Shown one piece after another: positions 37,548 to 45,656 of a DNA stretch of 63,567 nucleotides. The position numbers were made by a program, and so were the translations under genes. The notes under the pieces were generated by a model, which worked only from the letters and a program-made list of their open reading frames with translations, did not search any database and was not told where the DNA came from. The stretch comes from a virus. Each line of letters starts with the position of its first letter. The first letter of the stretch is position 1. The DNA is taken from positions 1 through 63,567 of IMG/VR virus record IMGVR_UViG_3300030430_004778. One strand, written 5' to 3'.

Positions 37548-37949
37548 TTAATAATTTTTAATTTTTTTAATGATATCCGAGGTCGATATTCCTTGTGTAT
37601 AGGGAACATATTTTATTTTTCCTAATTGTCTTGGTATTTTGTGTTGCTCATCGTATGCCTTTCTTATATCATCACCATGAACTACCAAATCGATATTGTT
37701 TTCATTTATAAAAGACTCAGTTATCAATAGAGGTGCATTCTCAATAACCTCATCAACATATCTACAACTTCTAACAATTTCATATCTTTGTTTATCTTCT
37801 ATAATTGGCTCTCTTTTATACTTGGCAGTATCTTCATCAGAATGTACACCCACAATAAGATAGTCACCTAAACCTTTGGCAGTTTTTATTAGATTTAGAT
37901 GTCCAACATGAAATAAATCCCCAACAATGTCAATGTATACACGAGTCAC
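37548..37949 (-). CDS. TagD/ethanolaminephosphate cytidylyltransferase-like enzyme
   Basis: 133 aa, the size of glycerol-3-phosphate cytidylyltransferases. DLFHVGHLNLIKTA carries the HxGH nucleotide-binding motif (H14, H17), and GISTSDIIKKI near the C-terminus is the RxxGISTT-type motif. The family transfers CMP from CTP to a phosphate. Here, next to AEP biosynthesis, the likely acceptor is AEP or a derivative, giving CMP-AEP by analogy with CDP-ethanolamine; this is inference. GTG start at 37949 with AAGGAG 5 nt upstream, overlapping the transaminase gene by 20 nt. Confidence 0.82.
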   Translation of the reverse strand: MTRVYIDIVGDLFHVGHLNLIKTAKGLGDYLIVGVHSDEDTAKYKREPIIEDKQRYEIVRSCRYVDEVIENAPLLITESFINENNIDLVVHGDDIRKAYDEQHKIPRQLGKIKYVPYTQGISTSDIIKKIKNY

Positions 37950-38934
37950 GGAAACTCCTTAAAATGTAATCATATTCCTCATCAAACCTTACACTCATAG
38001 TCGAAACTCTAAAACTATTTTTAATATTTTTTATGCCATCATATATTATTATTTTTTTACTCTCTAAAAATTGTCTCAGCTCTTGATAGGATTTGTTAGG
38101 ATGAATAAATCCCATAATAGAATTACACGGTTTGTGATTGACGCATCTTATATTAAGTTTTGCAAAATCATATATTACTTTGTCTCTTCTTTTATTCATT
38201 AGTTCTTCGGTAACAGCTGATTTTTTTAATGCGGTGCGCAGCGCCGCGACACACTGCACCGGAAGTGTAAACGGAATGTCATTTGAAGAATACTTTTTTA
38301 AATTTAAATAATAGTTTTTTTGCCTTACAATTAGACTTTTTTTCCAAATCACAATACCTAATCCCGGCGTAGATTGTAAACATTTATTTGAGCAAAAAGA
38401 TATTGCATCAATGTTGTCTAAATATTCTGTATAATCAGTTGCGCCGAAAGCAGACGTCGCGTCAATAAACAACCTTTTTTTTGGAAAATAATGACAAATA
38501 TCTTCTAAACAAAACTTTTCACCAGTTGTTGTTTCATTTTCAACAAAATATAACTTATTACTAATCATTGATAGCTTGAGTTTGGCTAAATCACTAGAGT
38601 CTTGTGCCATAGAAGATATAGATTCTATACTATAAAAATCCATCATTTCTTTTGCTCTTAGACCATATTTCCCAGATATTATAATATTAGTATTGTCCAG
38701 TAAAGATGATATTAAGGCTTCCATCGCAGCAGTTCCAGAGCCGCCGAAGATAGAAACATTCCAATCTTTTAGAGTAGCCTTTTCGCTGAAACGACTAAGT
38801 AAAAGATTTTTTGTCTCGTTTAAAATAAACATGAAATCTTCTGTTCTGTGACAAACATCTGAGTGTTGACTTTGAGACTCTTTGACTTCACTTAGTGTGT
38901 TGGTTGGTCCAGGATTTAATAAAAGATTATTCAC
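37930..38934 (-). CDS. phnW: 2-aminoethylphosphonate transaminase (class V, PLP)
   Basis: 334 aa. LLLNPGPTNTLSEVKES and an HSDVCHRTEDF stretch are the usual PhnW N-terminus. FGGSGTAAMEAL forms the PLP phosphate-binding loop, FIDATSAFGA holds the cofactor Asp (D158), and SNKCLQSTPGLGIV holds the Schiff-base Lys (K184). PhnW-type enzymes interconvert phosphonoacetaldehyde and AEP. With PEP mutase and decarboxylase beside it, the biosynthetic direction is expected. GTG start at 38934 overlaps the decarboxylase beta gene by 8 nt. Slightly shorter than cellular PhnW (about 360). Confidence high on family, good on substrate. Confidence 0.88.
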   Translation of the reverse strand: MNNLLLNPGPTNTLSEVKESQSQHSDVCHRTEDFMFILNETKNLLLSRFSEKATLKDWNVSIFGGSGTAAMEALISSLLDNTNIIISGKYGLRAKEMMDFYSIESISSMAQDSSDLAKLKLSMISNKLYFVENETTTGEKFCLEDICHYFPKKRLFIDATSAFGATDYTEYLDNIDAISFCSNKCLQSTPGLGIVIWKKSLIVRQKNYYLNLKKYSSNDIPFTLPVQCVAALRTALKKSAVTEELMNKRRDKVIYDFAKLNIRCVNHKPCNSIMGFIHPNKSYQELRQFLESKKIIIYDGIKNIKNSFRVSTMSVRFDEEYDYILRSFRDSCIH

Positions 38935-39391
38935 TCAGCAGTGCCTTTATTTGATTTATGTTTTGATCGCAAGATAAACCAACGCGAGGCAACTTACCAT
39001 CTTTTGAAGTTTTTATGATCTCGTCTATCCCAGGATAACTGTCTTCAAGTTTTGCACATTCGTATGATCCTACTGATTCATGGGAGTTGTTATCTATAAC
39101 ATAAACATGTAAGTTTGATAGGTTTTCATCTCTAATTGTATGAGTTATTCCCAAGTGCATAAGTAAAGATCCATCGCCCACAAATGCAACAACATGTTTT
39201 GTTGTATTTTTTGCAATTCCAAGTGCTATAGCTGGTGATAAACCCATGCTTCCCTGCATATATAATATATTTTTATTGTTTGGATATAAATCGTATACAG
39301 CTCTAGATAAGAACCCAGTGTTTGTCACATAGATTGCTTCATTTCCGTATTTTTTAAACACGTTTTTGATTGCTTGCGATCTATTTAACAT
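38927..39391 (-). CDS. Phosphonopyruvate decarboxylase, ThDP-binding subunit (beta)
   Basis: Corresponds to the C-terminal half of phosphonopyruvate decarboxylase or ComE of sulfopyruvate decarboxylase. FVGDGSLLMHLG begins the thiamine diphosphate motif GDG-(about 28)-NN, completed by VIDNNSHESVGSYE. QGSMGLSPAIALGIA precedes it, as in the family. A GTG at 39400 is also in frame; ATG 39391 is preferred because GAGG lies 8 nt upstream. The gene overlaps its alpha partner by 11 nt. The two must combine to form an active site. Genes for PEP mutase and AEP transaminase on either side argue for phosphonopyruvate rather than sulfopyruvate. Confidence 0.85.
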   Translation of the reverse strand: MLNRSQAIKNVFKKYGNEAIYVTNTGFLSRAVYDLYPNNKNILYMQGSMGLSPAIALGIAKNTTKHVVAFVGDGSLLMHLGITHTIRDENLSNLHVYVIDNNSHESVGSYECAKLEDSYPGIDEIIKTSKDGKLPRVGLSCDQNINQIKALLSE

Positions 39392-39776
39392 TGTTTTCAC
39401 CTCTAACTAAAATGTAGTTTGTATATCCAATTAATTTTAAAAGAGCTTCATCAATCTCACCCATTACTTTATGCTGTGGTAGTGTATGCCTATGACCTAT
39501 AACCAAAAGAGGCTTAACATCAAAAGGAATACACAGACTCGTTAAAGGGTTTACTATATTGCCTAAGCCTGAGTTTTGTAAATATACGCAGCTTTTTTTA
39601 CCAGCTAATTCTGCGCCAAACGCGATGGCTAAAGCTTGTGATTCATGAGTTGCTATTATGTTGTCATAATTTGATTTAATAATATCATTTTGGAATCTCT
39701 TTAGAGCGCTATCTGGAACTCCAGTAAAAAAGTTGTACCCCTCTGTTTCTAGTCTTGTAAAAAGATCATGATCCAT
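39381..39776 (-). CDS. Phosphonopyruvate decarboxylase, pyrimidine-domain subunit (alpha)
   Basis: 131 aa. FFTGVPDSALKRF (residues 17-29) and THESQALAIAFG with the ThDP-activating Glu (E45) are typical of the PYR half of Ppd/ComD. YLQNSGLGNIVNPLTSL follows, also conserved. Cellular phosphonopyruvate decarboxylases are single chains of about 380 residues; here alpha plus beta total about 285 residues, so the central domain is absent, as in the two-subunit ComDE enzymes. Overlaps the PEP mutase gene by 11 nt and the beta gene by 11 nt. Its stop is TAG. Confidence 0.85.
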   Translation of the reverse strand: MDHDLFTRLETEGYNFFTGVPDSALKRFQNDIIKSNYDNIIATHESQALAIAFGAELAGKKSCVYLQNSGLGNIVNPLTSLCIPFDVKPLLVIGHRHTLPQHKVMGEIDEALLKLIGYTNYILVRGENNVK

Positions 39777-40635
39777 ATTTTTCTTGGTTTTCCTTCATTT
39801 CATCAACGGCAATAAGATCAAATATTTTTGACATCGGAACCACTAAATCATTAGCTGCAGATAGTGTTCCGCCCTCAATCATTTTCGTAAAAAGAGTTTC
39901 CAAAACTTTTACGGCGGCGCGGACTGAATAGTTTGCATAAATGGCTAAACTAACTCCACTATCTTTCATTTGCTGTGTTGTCATTGTATTATATGTGGTT
40001 GGAACAACAACAAGCGGCGTGGTTAGCCCAGCAGCATGATAAACATCACAAAAATGCTGTACCTCGTCTGGGGTTTTATTTTTATTGTGAATAAGAAAAC
40101 CGTCACAACCTGCATCAGTGTATGCTCTTGCTCTTTCCATTGCCACATCAATACCTCTACCTTGAATAAGTGCTTCTGTTCTAGCTACAACAGCATATCC
40201 AGGTTTGTTACTTTTTTCCAAAGCAGCTTTTATCTTGCCAACCGTAGTTGATGTCCTTTCTAGTTCTTTTTTCATTCCATAAAAAGAACATCTTTTGGGA
40301 GAAGGATTGTCTTCTATACACATACCCCATGCACCAGCTTTAGAATACTCTCTTGCCATTCTAATAGTGTTGATTGCACTAGGTCCACCCTCATCAGCAT
40401 CTACAAGAATCGGAACTTGTATCCTATCTGCTATTTTGCTAATTGCGTCAGCATAATCTGCTACATTTAAAATTGACGCATCCGGGAAGCGATTCCATGC
40501 GTGCATTTCAAAGCTTGACAACCATACTCCATCAAACCCTGCATTTTCTGCTAACTTGGCAATCATTGCATTGCTAGCTCCACAAACAAGATTAACTTCG
40601 TTTTTGTTTTCTAAGAGTTGTTTAATGGTTTTCAT
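39766..40635 (-). CDS. pepM: Phosphoenolpyruvate mutase (PepM)-like, isocitrate lyase superfamily
   Basis: 289 aa. Forms the C-P bond by converting PEP to phosphonopyruvate. Conserved: D52, the DAD metal motif (D79, D81), E108, R152 in VARTEA, H183 in LIHNKNK, and the PepM-like C-terminal run VVVPTTYNTM, SLAIYANYSVRAAV, MSKIFDL. The diagnostic PepM motif EDKxxxxxNS reads EDNPSPKRCS here: Lys to Asn and Asn to Cys, the Cys resembling the KRCGH of methylisocitrate lyases. The rest fits PepM better than lyase, and the neighbours complete the pathway. AAGGA lies 7 nt before the ATG. Confidence 0.85.
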   Translation of the reverse strand: MKTIKQLLENKNEVNLVCGASNAMIAKLAENAGFDGVWLSSFEMHAWNRFPDASILNVADYADAISKIADRIQVPILVDADEGGPSAINTIRMAREYSKAGAWGMCIEDNPSPKRCSFYGMKKELERTSTTVGKIKAALEKSNKPGYAVVARTEALIQGRGIDVAMERARAYTDAGCDGFLIHNKNKTPDEVQHFCDVYHAAGLTTPLVVVPTTYNTMTTQQMKDSGVSLAIYANYSVRAAVKVLETLFTKMIEGGTLSAANDLVVPMSKIFDLIAVDEMKENQEKYGS

Positions 40636-40645
40636 TTTATTTTCC

Positions 40646-41380
40646 TTAAAATTGTTTTTCTTCTGAGTTGGAATTTCCTGATTTATACTTTTTTCCTTTT
40701 ATTTTGCATATATCTGGTGGTACTTTTTTAAACTTATCCGCATGATATATCTCATAATTATTTCCGTCAGAAATAGGTGTATAAGTGAAAAAAAGAACTA
40801 CCCTCGCCTCTGAAGTATTGTTTTTATACGATGCATGAGGAACATAACTATCAAAAAATATTACATCACCTTTTTCAGTAGGCATCGGCTCCAGAGATAT
40901 ATTTTCATCTAAATCTTGAAACGTTTCAGTTAGTTGTTTATTTTGTGTTTCTCCGAAAAACATACAGCTGTTTTCCAATGTAGTGTCACTTAAAGGTAGT
41001 GCAAATGTTATGTGCCTGCTAGAATACTTATTCCAGCCAGCGGAAATATCCTGATGGGGTTTAAATCCATCTCCATTTGGATACTTAAAATTTATCTTAT
41101 CTTTAAAAAGAACAGATTTTTCGCCCATCAAAGCGTTAACTTCATTTAATATTTTATCACTATTGGCTAATTCATTTAAGAATAAACTATGGTTTACAAA
41201 ATACTCTATCCTGCTCAGTGTTTTTTTGTCTTGTTCAAAATACTTCCAAATGTAATTTTTTCTATCTTTTTCTTTTTCCAGTTGTTTTATATTTAAAAGT
41301 ATATTGTCAACTTCAGATTTAGAAAAAAAACTCTTTTTAATTTTTTTTCCGAAAGCTTCTGACCAGCTGTATTGTATCAT
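40646..41380 (-). CDS. Phytanoyl-CoA dioxygenase-like Fe(II)/2-oxoglutarate oxygenase
   Basis: 244 aa. The 2-His-1-carboxylate triad is visible: H109 and D111 in KPHQDISAGW, and H182 in VPHASYKNNTS, with R193 in ARVVLFF to bind 2-oxoglutarate. The fold position of DVIFFDSYVPH is standard for PhyH enzymes. This family includes PhnY-type enzymes that hydroxylate AEP. Given that PepM lies immediately downstream, hydroxylation of AEP or of a sugar is the leading idea; the substrate is inference. The C-terminal about 40 residues are Lys-rich. The start ATG has GGTGA upstream. Confidence 0.78.
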   Translation of the reverse strand: MIQYSWSEAFGKKIKKSFFSKSEVDNILLNIKQLEKEKDRKNYIWKYFEQDKKTLSRIEYFVNHSLFLNELANSDKILNEVNALMGEKSVLFKDKINFKYPNGDGFKPHQDISAGWNKYSSRHITFALPLSDTTLENSCMFFGETQNKQLTETFQDLDENISLEPMPTEKGDVIFFDSYVPHASYKNNTSEARVVLFFTYTPISDGNNYEIYHADKFKKVPPDICKIKGKKYKSGNSNSEEKQF

Positions 41381-41398
41381 ATATCACCATTCTCAAGG

Positions 41399-42085
41399 TT
41401 AAAGTATATCACAAATTATAGTAACATGAGTTTTCAAATCGGGATTAGTTCTGAAGCCCGGTTGAGCTAGGGCGTCTTTTCCTTGAAGGATTTCAAATTT
41501 TCTTAAATTTGTCATTTGTTTTAAAATTTCGTTAGTTTGCAAAAACGTTTCTTGGTCAAAGCTATTGTAGCCACTAGTAGATTCATCTCTCGTACAATAA
41601 TTTACATCTAAAACCATTTTTGCTCCTGCTCGGGCGACTCTTGGTAATGATCTAATTACGTCATTTATGCATAAAGAAGACATCCCAGTGTATAGGGTGT
41701 GTGCAGAAAATATAAAATCAAATTTTTTTTGATATTGTTTTTCTTGACAAAAATCAATTATATCCATATGTAGTAATTTTATATTTTCATATTGTCGTTG
41801 GTTTTTTTCTTTTAATTTGTTATCGGTTTTTTCTGCAAAAGATAACATGTGCTCACTTAAATCGACTCCAAATAAATTTTTACAAACAAAAGATTTAAAA
41901 AATCTACCAGTACCACATCCAACATCCAAAACATTTTCGCATTTATTTTTAGAAAAAAAATCTATTACGTATTCGTTTAATTTAATCCAATTTTTATTAT
42001 TTATTGCTTTTTCGTCTTTTTTGTATATTTTTTTGGCTCGGTACGGATCATACGATCCAAGATTATCTTTTGCTATTTTACTCAC
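41399..42085 (-). CDS. Class I SAM-dependent methyltransferase
   Basis: 228 aa. Motif I NVLDVGCGTGRFFKSF (residues about 54-69), an acidic motif II (LFGVDLSEHML) and motif IV FDFIFSAHTLYTG are those of a Rossmann-fold methyltransferase; GAKMVLDVNYC fits the next strand. No substrate signature is seen. It sits between the dioxygenase and the 909-aa glycosyltransferase fusion, so AEP (N- or O-methylation), a sugar or a peptide are all possible. GTG start at 42085 with AAGGA 11 nt upstream. Confidence 0.8.
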   Translation of the reverse strand: MSKIAKDNLGSYDPYRAKKIYKKDEKAINNKNWIKLNEYVIDFFSKNKCENVLDVGCGTGRFFKSFVCKNLFGVDLSEHMLSFAEKTDNKLKEKNQRQYENIKLLHMDIIDFCQEKQYQKKFDFIFSAHTLYTGMSSLCINDVIRSLPRVARAGAKMVLDVNYCTRDESTSGYNSFDQETFLQTNEILKQMTNLRKFEILQGKDALAQPGFRTNPDLKTHVTIICDIL

Positions 42086-42100
42086 TTTGATAAAATTCCT

Positions 42101-44830
42101 TTAATCGTTGTCCTCATATATTCTATGACGGAAAGAAATCAGTCCTTTCTTTTTTAAATAGTTACAATCGTATGATTGCCACAGCTTTTCAAAGAAAGCA
42201 AAAGATGTAAAAGTACCAGCATCGTTATACCAATATTCGTTCCAATCCTCGTACTGGTTTCCTGTTGGATAAAAATGATAAAATAATTCTTTAGCCCGAG
42301 CTAAATTATTTTTGCTTAAATATTCCTTCTTGTGATCTTCTGATATCATCATGATACAATCACCCACATCGGATCTCCGAAGTAAATTGCCTGTTTTAGA
42401 AACTATAGGGCTACCCCAAGGCTGTTGATAATGACATGTGGCAGATTTAAAATCAGAAAAAATAAATTTTTCTAAATCAAATTTTTTAACGTTTATCAGA
42501 TCACCAGCAACCATAATACAATCACCATTAACGGAAAGAGCAGCCTCAAAAGTACTGATAATTTTATCGTTTTTTGGATTTAATACTTTAACTTCAGGAT
42601 AGTTTTGTTCTATATGTAAAATTAAGTCAGTATTTTCACTGCTGGCGACAACATACGTTTTTGTGTTTTTAATATCACATTCGTCTATTAAGTTATTTAT
42701 TAACGGCTTGTTTTTAAAAATTTCTAAATGTCGGTTCCTGTTTGGCTTTGGTGGTCCACCCGCTAATATTACAATATTTTTAAAGTTTGGTGCCAAAAAG
42801 CCTTTTGACATTTCTACATCTTTAATATCTTTTTCTTCCTCGCGTGTTGATTTCATCTTTACCATACCGGACAAAGAAATAAATTTTACTCCATGTACAT
42901 ATATGTGCTTATCTGGATTATATAATATTTCTTCGGCGCTATCAACGTAATATTTTATGTAATCTGCATGTGATCCAACATTGGCTGTAAATGGAATGTT
43001 TCTAGATTTTAAGTGAAGCAGATCAAAATCTCGGCAGTCCCTAATACCGTAAAGAGCAAGAGGGGCGCTCCCGCCTACACAAAAATCTTCTAATTCTAAA
43101 TCACTATTGGCTATAACATTTTTAGTCTCATTTATAAATTGTTTTATTTTTTTTCTGTTGAAGCAGCCAACCTTTGATTCGTTCATATATTTGAGAGTTG
43201 GATTATGAAATACTATGGTTGCATTTCTCCAAGCTTCTTCATATGTATCAGTTGCGTGCATACTAGGTTTTCCTACGCCAACAACTTCTCTTATTTCGTT
43301 TTTAGCTTTGTCTACCTGTTCTAAACTCTCGCATTCTAACAATAAAACCTTAACTGTGGAACCTTTTGCGAAATTAAGTCTTGCCTGATCGATAGCACCA
43401 GGATATCCATTAGCTTCATTTCCGAGCCATTCTTCTTCAGAATATGAGGAAATAACATAATTTAACATACCATTTTTTGTTAAAGATATGTCTTTATGAT
43501 AAACTACACTTATATTATGTTTTCTAAATATTTCATATGCTTTATCAATATATGGAAGTGAATGAGAATAAAGAGAAGCAACAAAAACATTCTTTTTTAG
43601 TCGCATATATTCTAAACACATAGCATCAGCAATATCTCTGTCTAAGCCAGTCGACACAATATCTTTTTTATTTAAAAAATAATCTGCCGAACATACCACC
43701 TGACCTTCAGACACAGGACTTTGTTTACATATTACTGGCTTGTCATAAACTATTGAAGCTGCAGTGCGATGTGAACCATTTAAAAGATTATTATCCGAAG
43801 TAACTGGTATGTAAGACTTTTCTTCATCAAATCCATTACTTTTAATATTATCCAGTACATCATGATAAGATTCATAAAAATCTTCTAGGTTGTTTTTAGG
43901 TGGGTTTTTTTCTGTAAAGCCTCCCCATACATCTAAATGATGCTCATACACCTTTTTTGCAAAAATATTTGAAACGCTTTTTTCTCTGTGTCTAGCATAT
44001 AACGTTTTTGCAGTTAAATCAAATCTTAAACCAGTAAGAAGATCAGAGGCATCATCTAAAACAAATCGATCATCATACTTGCTACTTAGTCCATATATCC
44101 TTTGGTATTTGGGCTTTTGTCTTATGTCCATCTCATAAGACAATTGTTTTTGACGTTTTTCAGGAACTACATGGTCATTGTTATCATGTAGATTATAAAC
44201 ATAAACTATCTCTTTAACAAATTCTACTTTGTCACCTGCCATTTCGAGCATTGGAAACATAAAAGCTAAGTCCCATGCTGCTTCATAAAATTTACCATCT
44301 TTGTTTTTAAGATCTTCTATATTAATGTTTTTCCATAGATTATATTTAAATGTTCTTAAAGCAGACGTCATCCAAGGGGATGTTCTATAAGATCTGTTCT
44401 TGATTATTTTATTAGGTACTGGTTTTTCACAGAATTTACTTTTTCTACCAGATGGATATAATATATGGCTTCCGTAAGTAAGCCAGCATTGCTTTTCTTC
44501 ATAGTATTTAATTAACGTTGATAAGACTTCTTTATTTGCAAACCAATCGTCACCATCAAGGGTAACTATCACATCTTCATCATTTGGATTAGATTTTTTT
44601 ATGGCATTATATATATTTTCTAAAGCTCCAACGTTAGATTTATTTTTTATTAATATAAATCTGTCATCATTTCTTATCTCTCTCTCGGCTACATTAGTTG
44701 TATTGTCACTAGAAGCATCATCAATCAATAGACATTGAAAATCTTTGTAGCTTTGTGCCATAACACTCCTAATGCAGACCTTTATCCATTTTTCTACATT
44801 ATAAAAAGGCACAATTATTTTAAAATGCAT
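42101..44830 (-). CDS. Multidomain GT2 glycosyltransferase + ParB-like + NTase fold + MobA-like nucleotidyltransferase, 909 aa
   Basis: Residues 1-about 250 are a GT2 glycosyltransferase (KIIVPFYNVEKWI; TLDGDDW with the metal-binding DxD at 92-94). About 340-360 carry NNLLNGSHRTAAS, similar to ParB/sulfiredoxin-like GxHR motifs. About 575-675 look like an NTase fold (VGGSAPLALYG at 585-595, RDFDL at 600-604, a later KDIKD). About 685-909 begin NIVILAGGPPKPNRNR, a MobA-like NTP-transferase loop with a likely catalytic Lys (K708). MobA-like enzymes include the AEP cytidylyltransferase PntC. The fusion could activate and transfer a (phosphono)sugar group; domain borders are approximate and roles inferred. 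Confidence 0.78.
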   Translation of the reverse strand: MHFKIIVPFYNVEKWIKVCIRSVMAQSYKDFQCLLIDDASSDNTTNVAEREIRNDDRFILIKNKSNVGALENIYNAIKKSNPNDEDVIVTLDGDDWFANKEVLSTLIKYYEEKQCWLTYGSHILYPSGRKSKFCEKPVPNKIIKNRSYRTSPWMTSALRTFKYNLWKNINIEDLKNKDGKFYEAAWDLAFMFPMLEMAGDKVEFVKEIVYVYNLHDNNDHVVPEKRQKQLSYEMDIRQKPKYQRIYGLSSKYDDRFVLDDASDLLTGLRFDLTAKTLYARHREKSVSNIFAKKVYEHHLDVWGGFTEKNPPKNNLEDFYESYHDVLDNIKSNGFDEEKSYIPVTSDNNLLNGSHRTAASIVYDKPVICKQSPVSEGQVVCSADYFLNKKDIVSTGLDRDIADAMCLEYMRLKKNVFVASLYSHSLPYIDKAYEIFRKHNISVVYHKDISLTKNGMLNYVISSYSEEEWLGNEANGYPGAIDQARLNFAKGSTVKVLLLECESLEQVDKAKNEIREVVGVGKPSMHATDTYEEAWRNATIVFHNPTLKYMNESKVGCFNRKKIKQFINETKNVIANSDLELEDFCVGGSAPLALYGIRDCRDFDLLHLKSRNIPFTANVGSHADYIKYYVDSAEEILYNPDKHIYVHGVKFISLSGMVKMKSTREEEKDIKDVEMSKGFLAPNFKNIVILAGGPPKPNRNRHLEIFKNKPLINNLIDECDIKNTKTYVVASSENTDLILHIEQNYPEVKVLNPKNDKIISTFEAALSVNGDCIMVAGDLINVKKFDLEKFIFSDFKSATCHYQQPWGSPIVSKTGNLLRRSDVGDCIMMISEDHKKEYLSKNNLARAKELFYHFYPTGNQYEDWNEYWYNDAGTFTSFAFFEKLWQSYDCNYLKKKGLISFRHRIYEDND

Positions 44831-45656
44831 TTTCTACCGTCCGTAATATATCTACTTTTTTTTCATAAATGTAATTTATCAATTCTTCTCCTTTCATTTT
44901 AAACCACGGCTCACCTGTTGCCCCAACTAAATTGTTAGTTTTGAGAGACATATTCATCATTCTTGATTCAACAGCCACTCTAGATAATGTTTCTGGTGTT
45001 TTTGGGAAAAAAATTAAATGTTTATTTTTTGATAAATTTTTATAAAATTGATTTGGCACGTCAGGGCTCACTATTTCATAAGCTATATTATTTTTTTTAC
45101 AAAAATACTCGGCGCCTAAAGTATTTTTATGAGCCTCTCTCGCGTAAATTATAGAAGCTTTATCTTTTTTTTCAATACTAGAGTATTTTTTAAATAACTC
45201 TAAATGATCATCAGACCATAAATTGCCGCTAAGATTTTTTATGTTATCGAGATTTAAATTTTTTTTAACTATTTTTTCATGAAATTCACTTTGACAAAAA
45301 ACATTGTTTGCGTTTTTATAAAAATCAAAATTTATTATTTCACTTTTTGGAGCTATAAAATTTTTATATATTGCTGGATTTCTTGATCTAATATATTTAT
45401 GATCATGCTCGTAGATTATATAAGGTTTTTTCCCATTTGATATGTCATTTATCGTTTTGTTTTGTAGATTAGAAAAATTTGATACTAATATTGCATCAAC
45501 CTCGTGTAGTGATTTACTGTCTACCAAGTGGCTTTGTTTTTTTAACACATTCCAACCATTTTTAACTAGATTGAAAATCAATTCAGCGTTATTTAACTCT
45601 CCACCACCAACAACCTGATCAAGAAAAAAGTCATCAATGAATAATAAATTACTCAT
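44820..45656 (-). CDS. GT-B-like glycosyltransferase, 278 aa
   Basis: The N-terminal part (LLFIDDFFLDQVVGGGELNN, then PYIIYEHDHKYIRSRNP) and the C-terminal donor-binding part (LIFFPKTPETLSRVAVESRM) follow the layout of GT4-like GT-B enzymes. The chain is shorter than usual (about 350-400) and lacks a perfect ExxxxxxxE motif (ETLSRVAVE is close). It overlaps the 909-aa gene by 11 nt and the next GT gene by 8 nt, so all are co-translated. Sugar and acceptor unknown. Confidence 0.7.
   Translation of the reverse strand: MSNLLFIDDFFLDQVVGGGELNNAELIFNLVKNGWNVLKKQSHLVDSKSLHEVDAILVSNFSNLQNKTINDISNGKKPYIIYEHDHKYIRSRNPAIYKNFIAPKSEIINFDFYKNANNVFCQSEFHEKIVKKNLNLDNIKNLSGNLWSDDHLELFKKYSSIEKKDKASIIYAREAHKNTLGAEYFCKKNNIAYEIVSPDVPNQFYKNLSKNKHLIFFPKTPETLSRVAVESRMMNMSLKTNNLVGATGEPWFKMKGEELINYIYEKKVDILRTVENAF

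Noticed and set aside
37543-37559. Rho-independent terminator after the cytidylyltransferase gene
   Set aside because: The stem is AT-only and overlaps the stop codon, so it is too weak to call a terminator.
39381-39400. Frameshift splitting a single phosphonopyruvate decarboxylase gene
   Set aside because: The second gene has its own ATG with GAGG at good spacing, and two-subunit decarboxylases are known (ComDE), so two genes are preferred.
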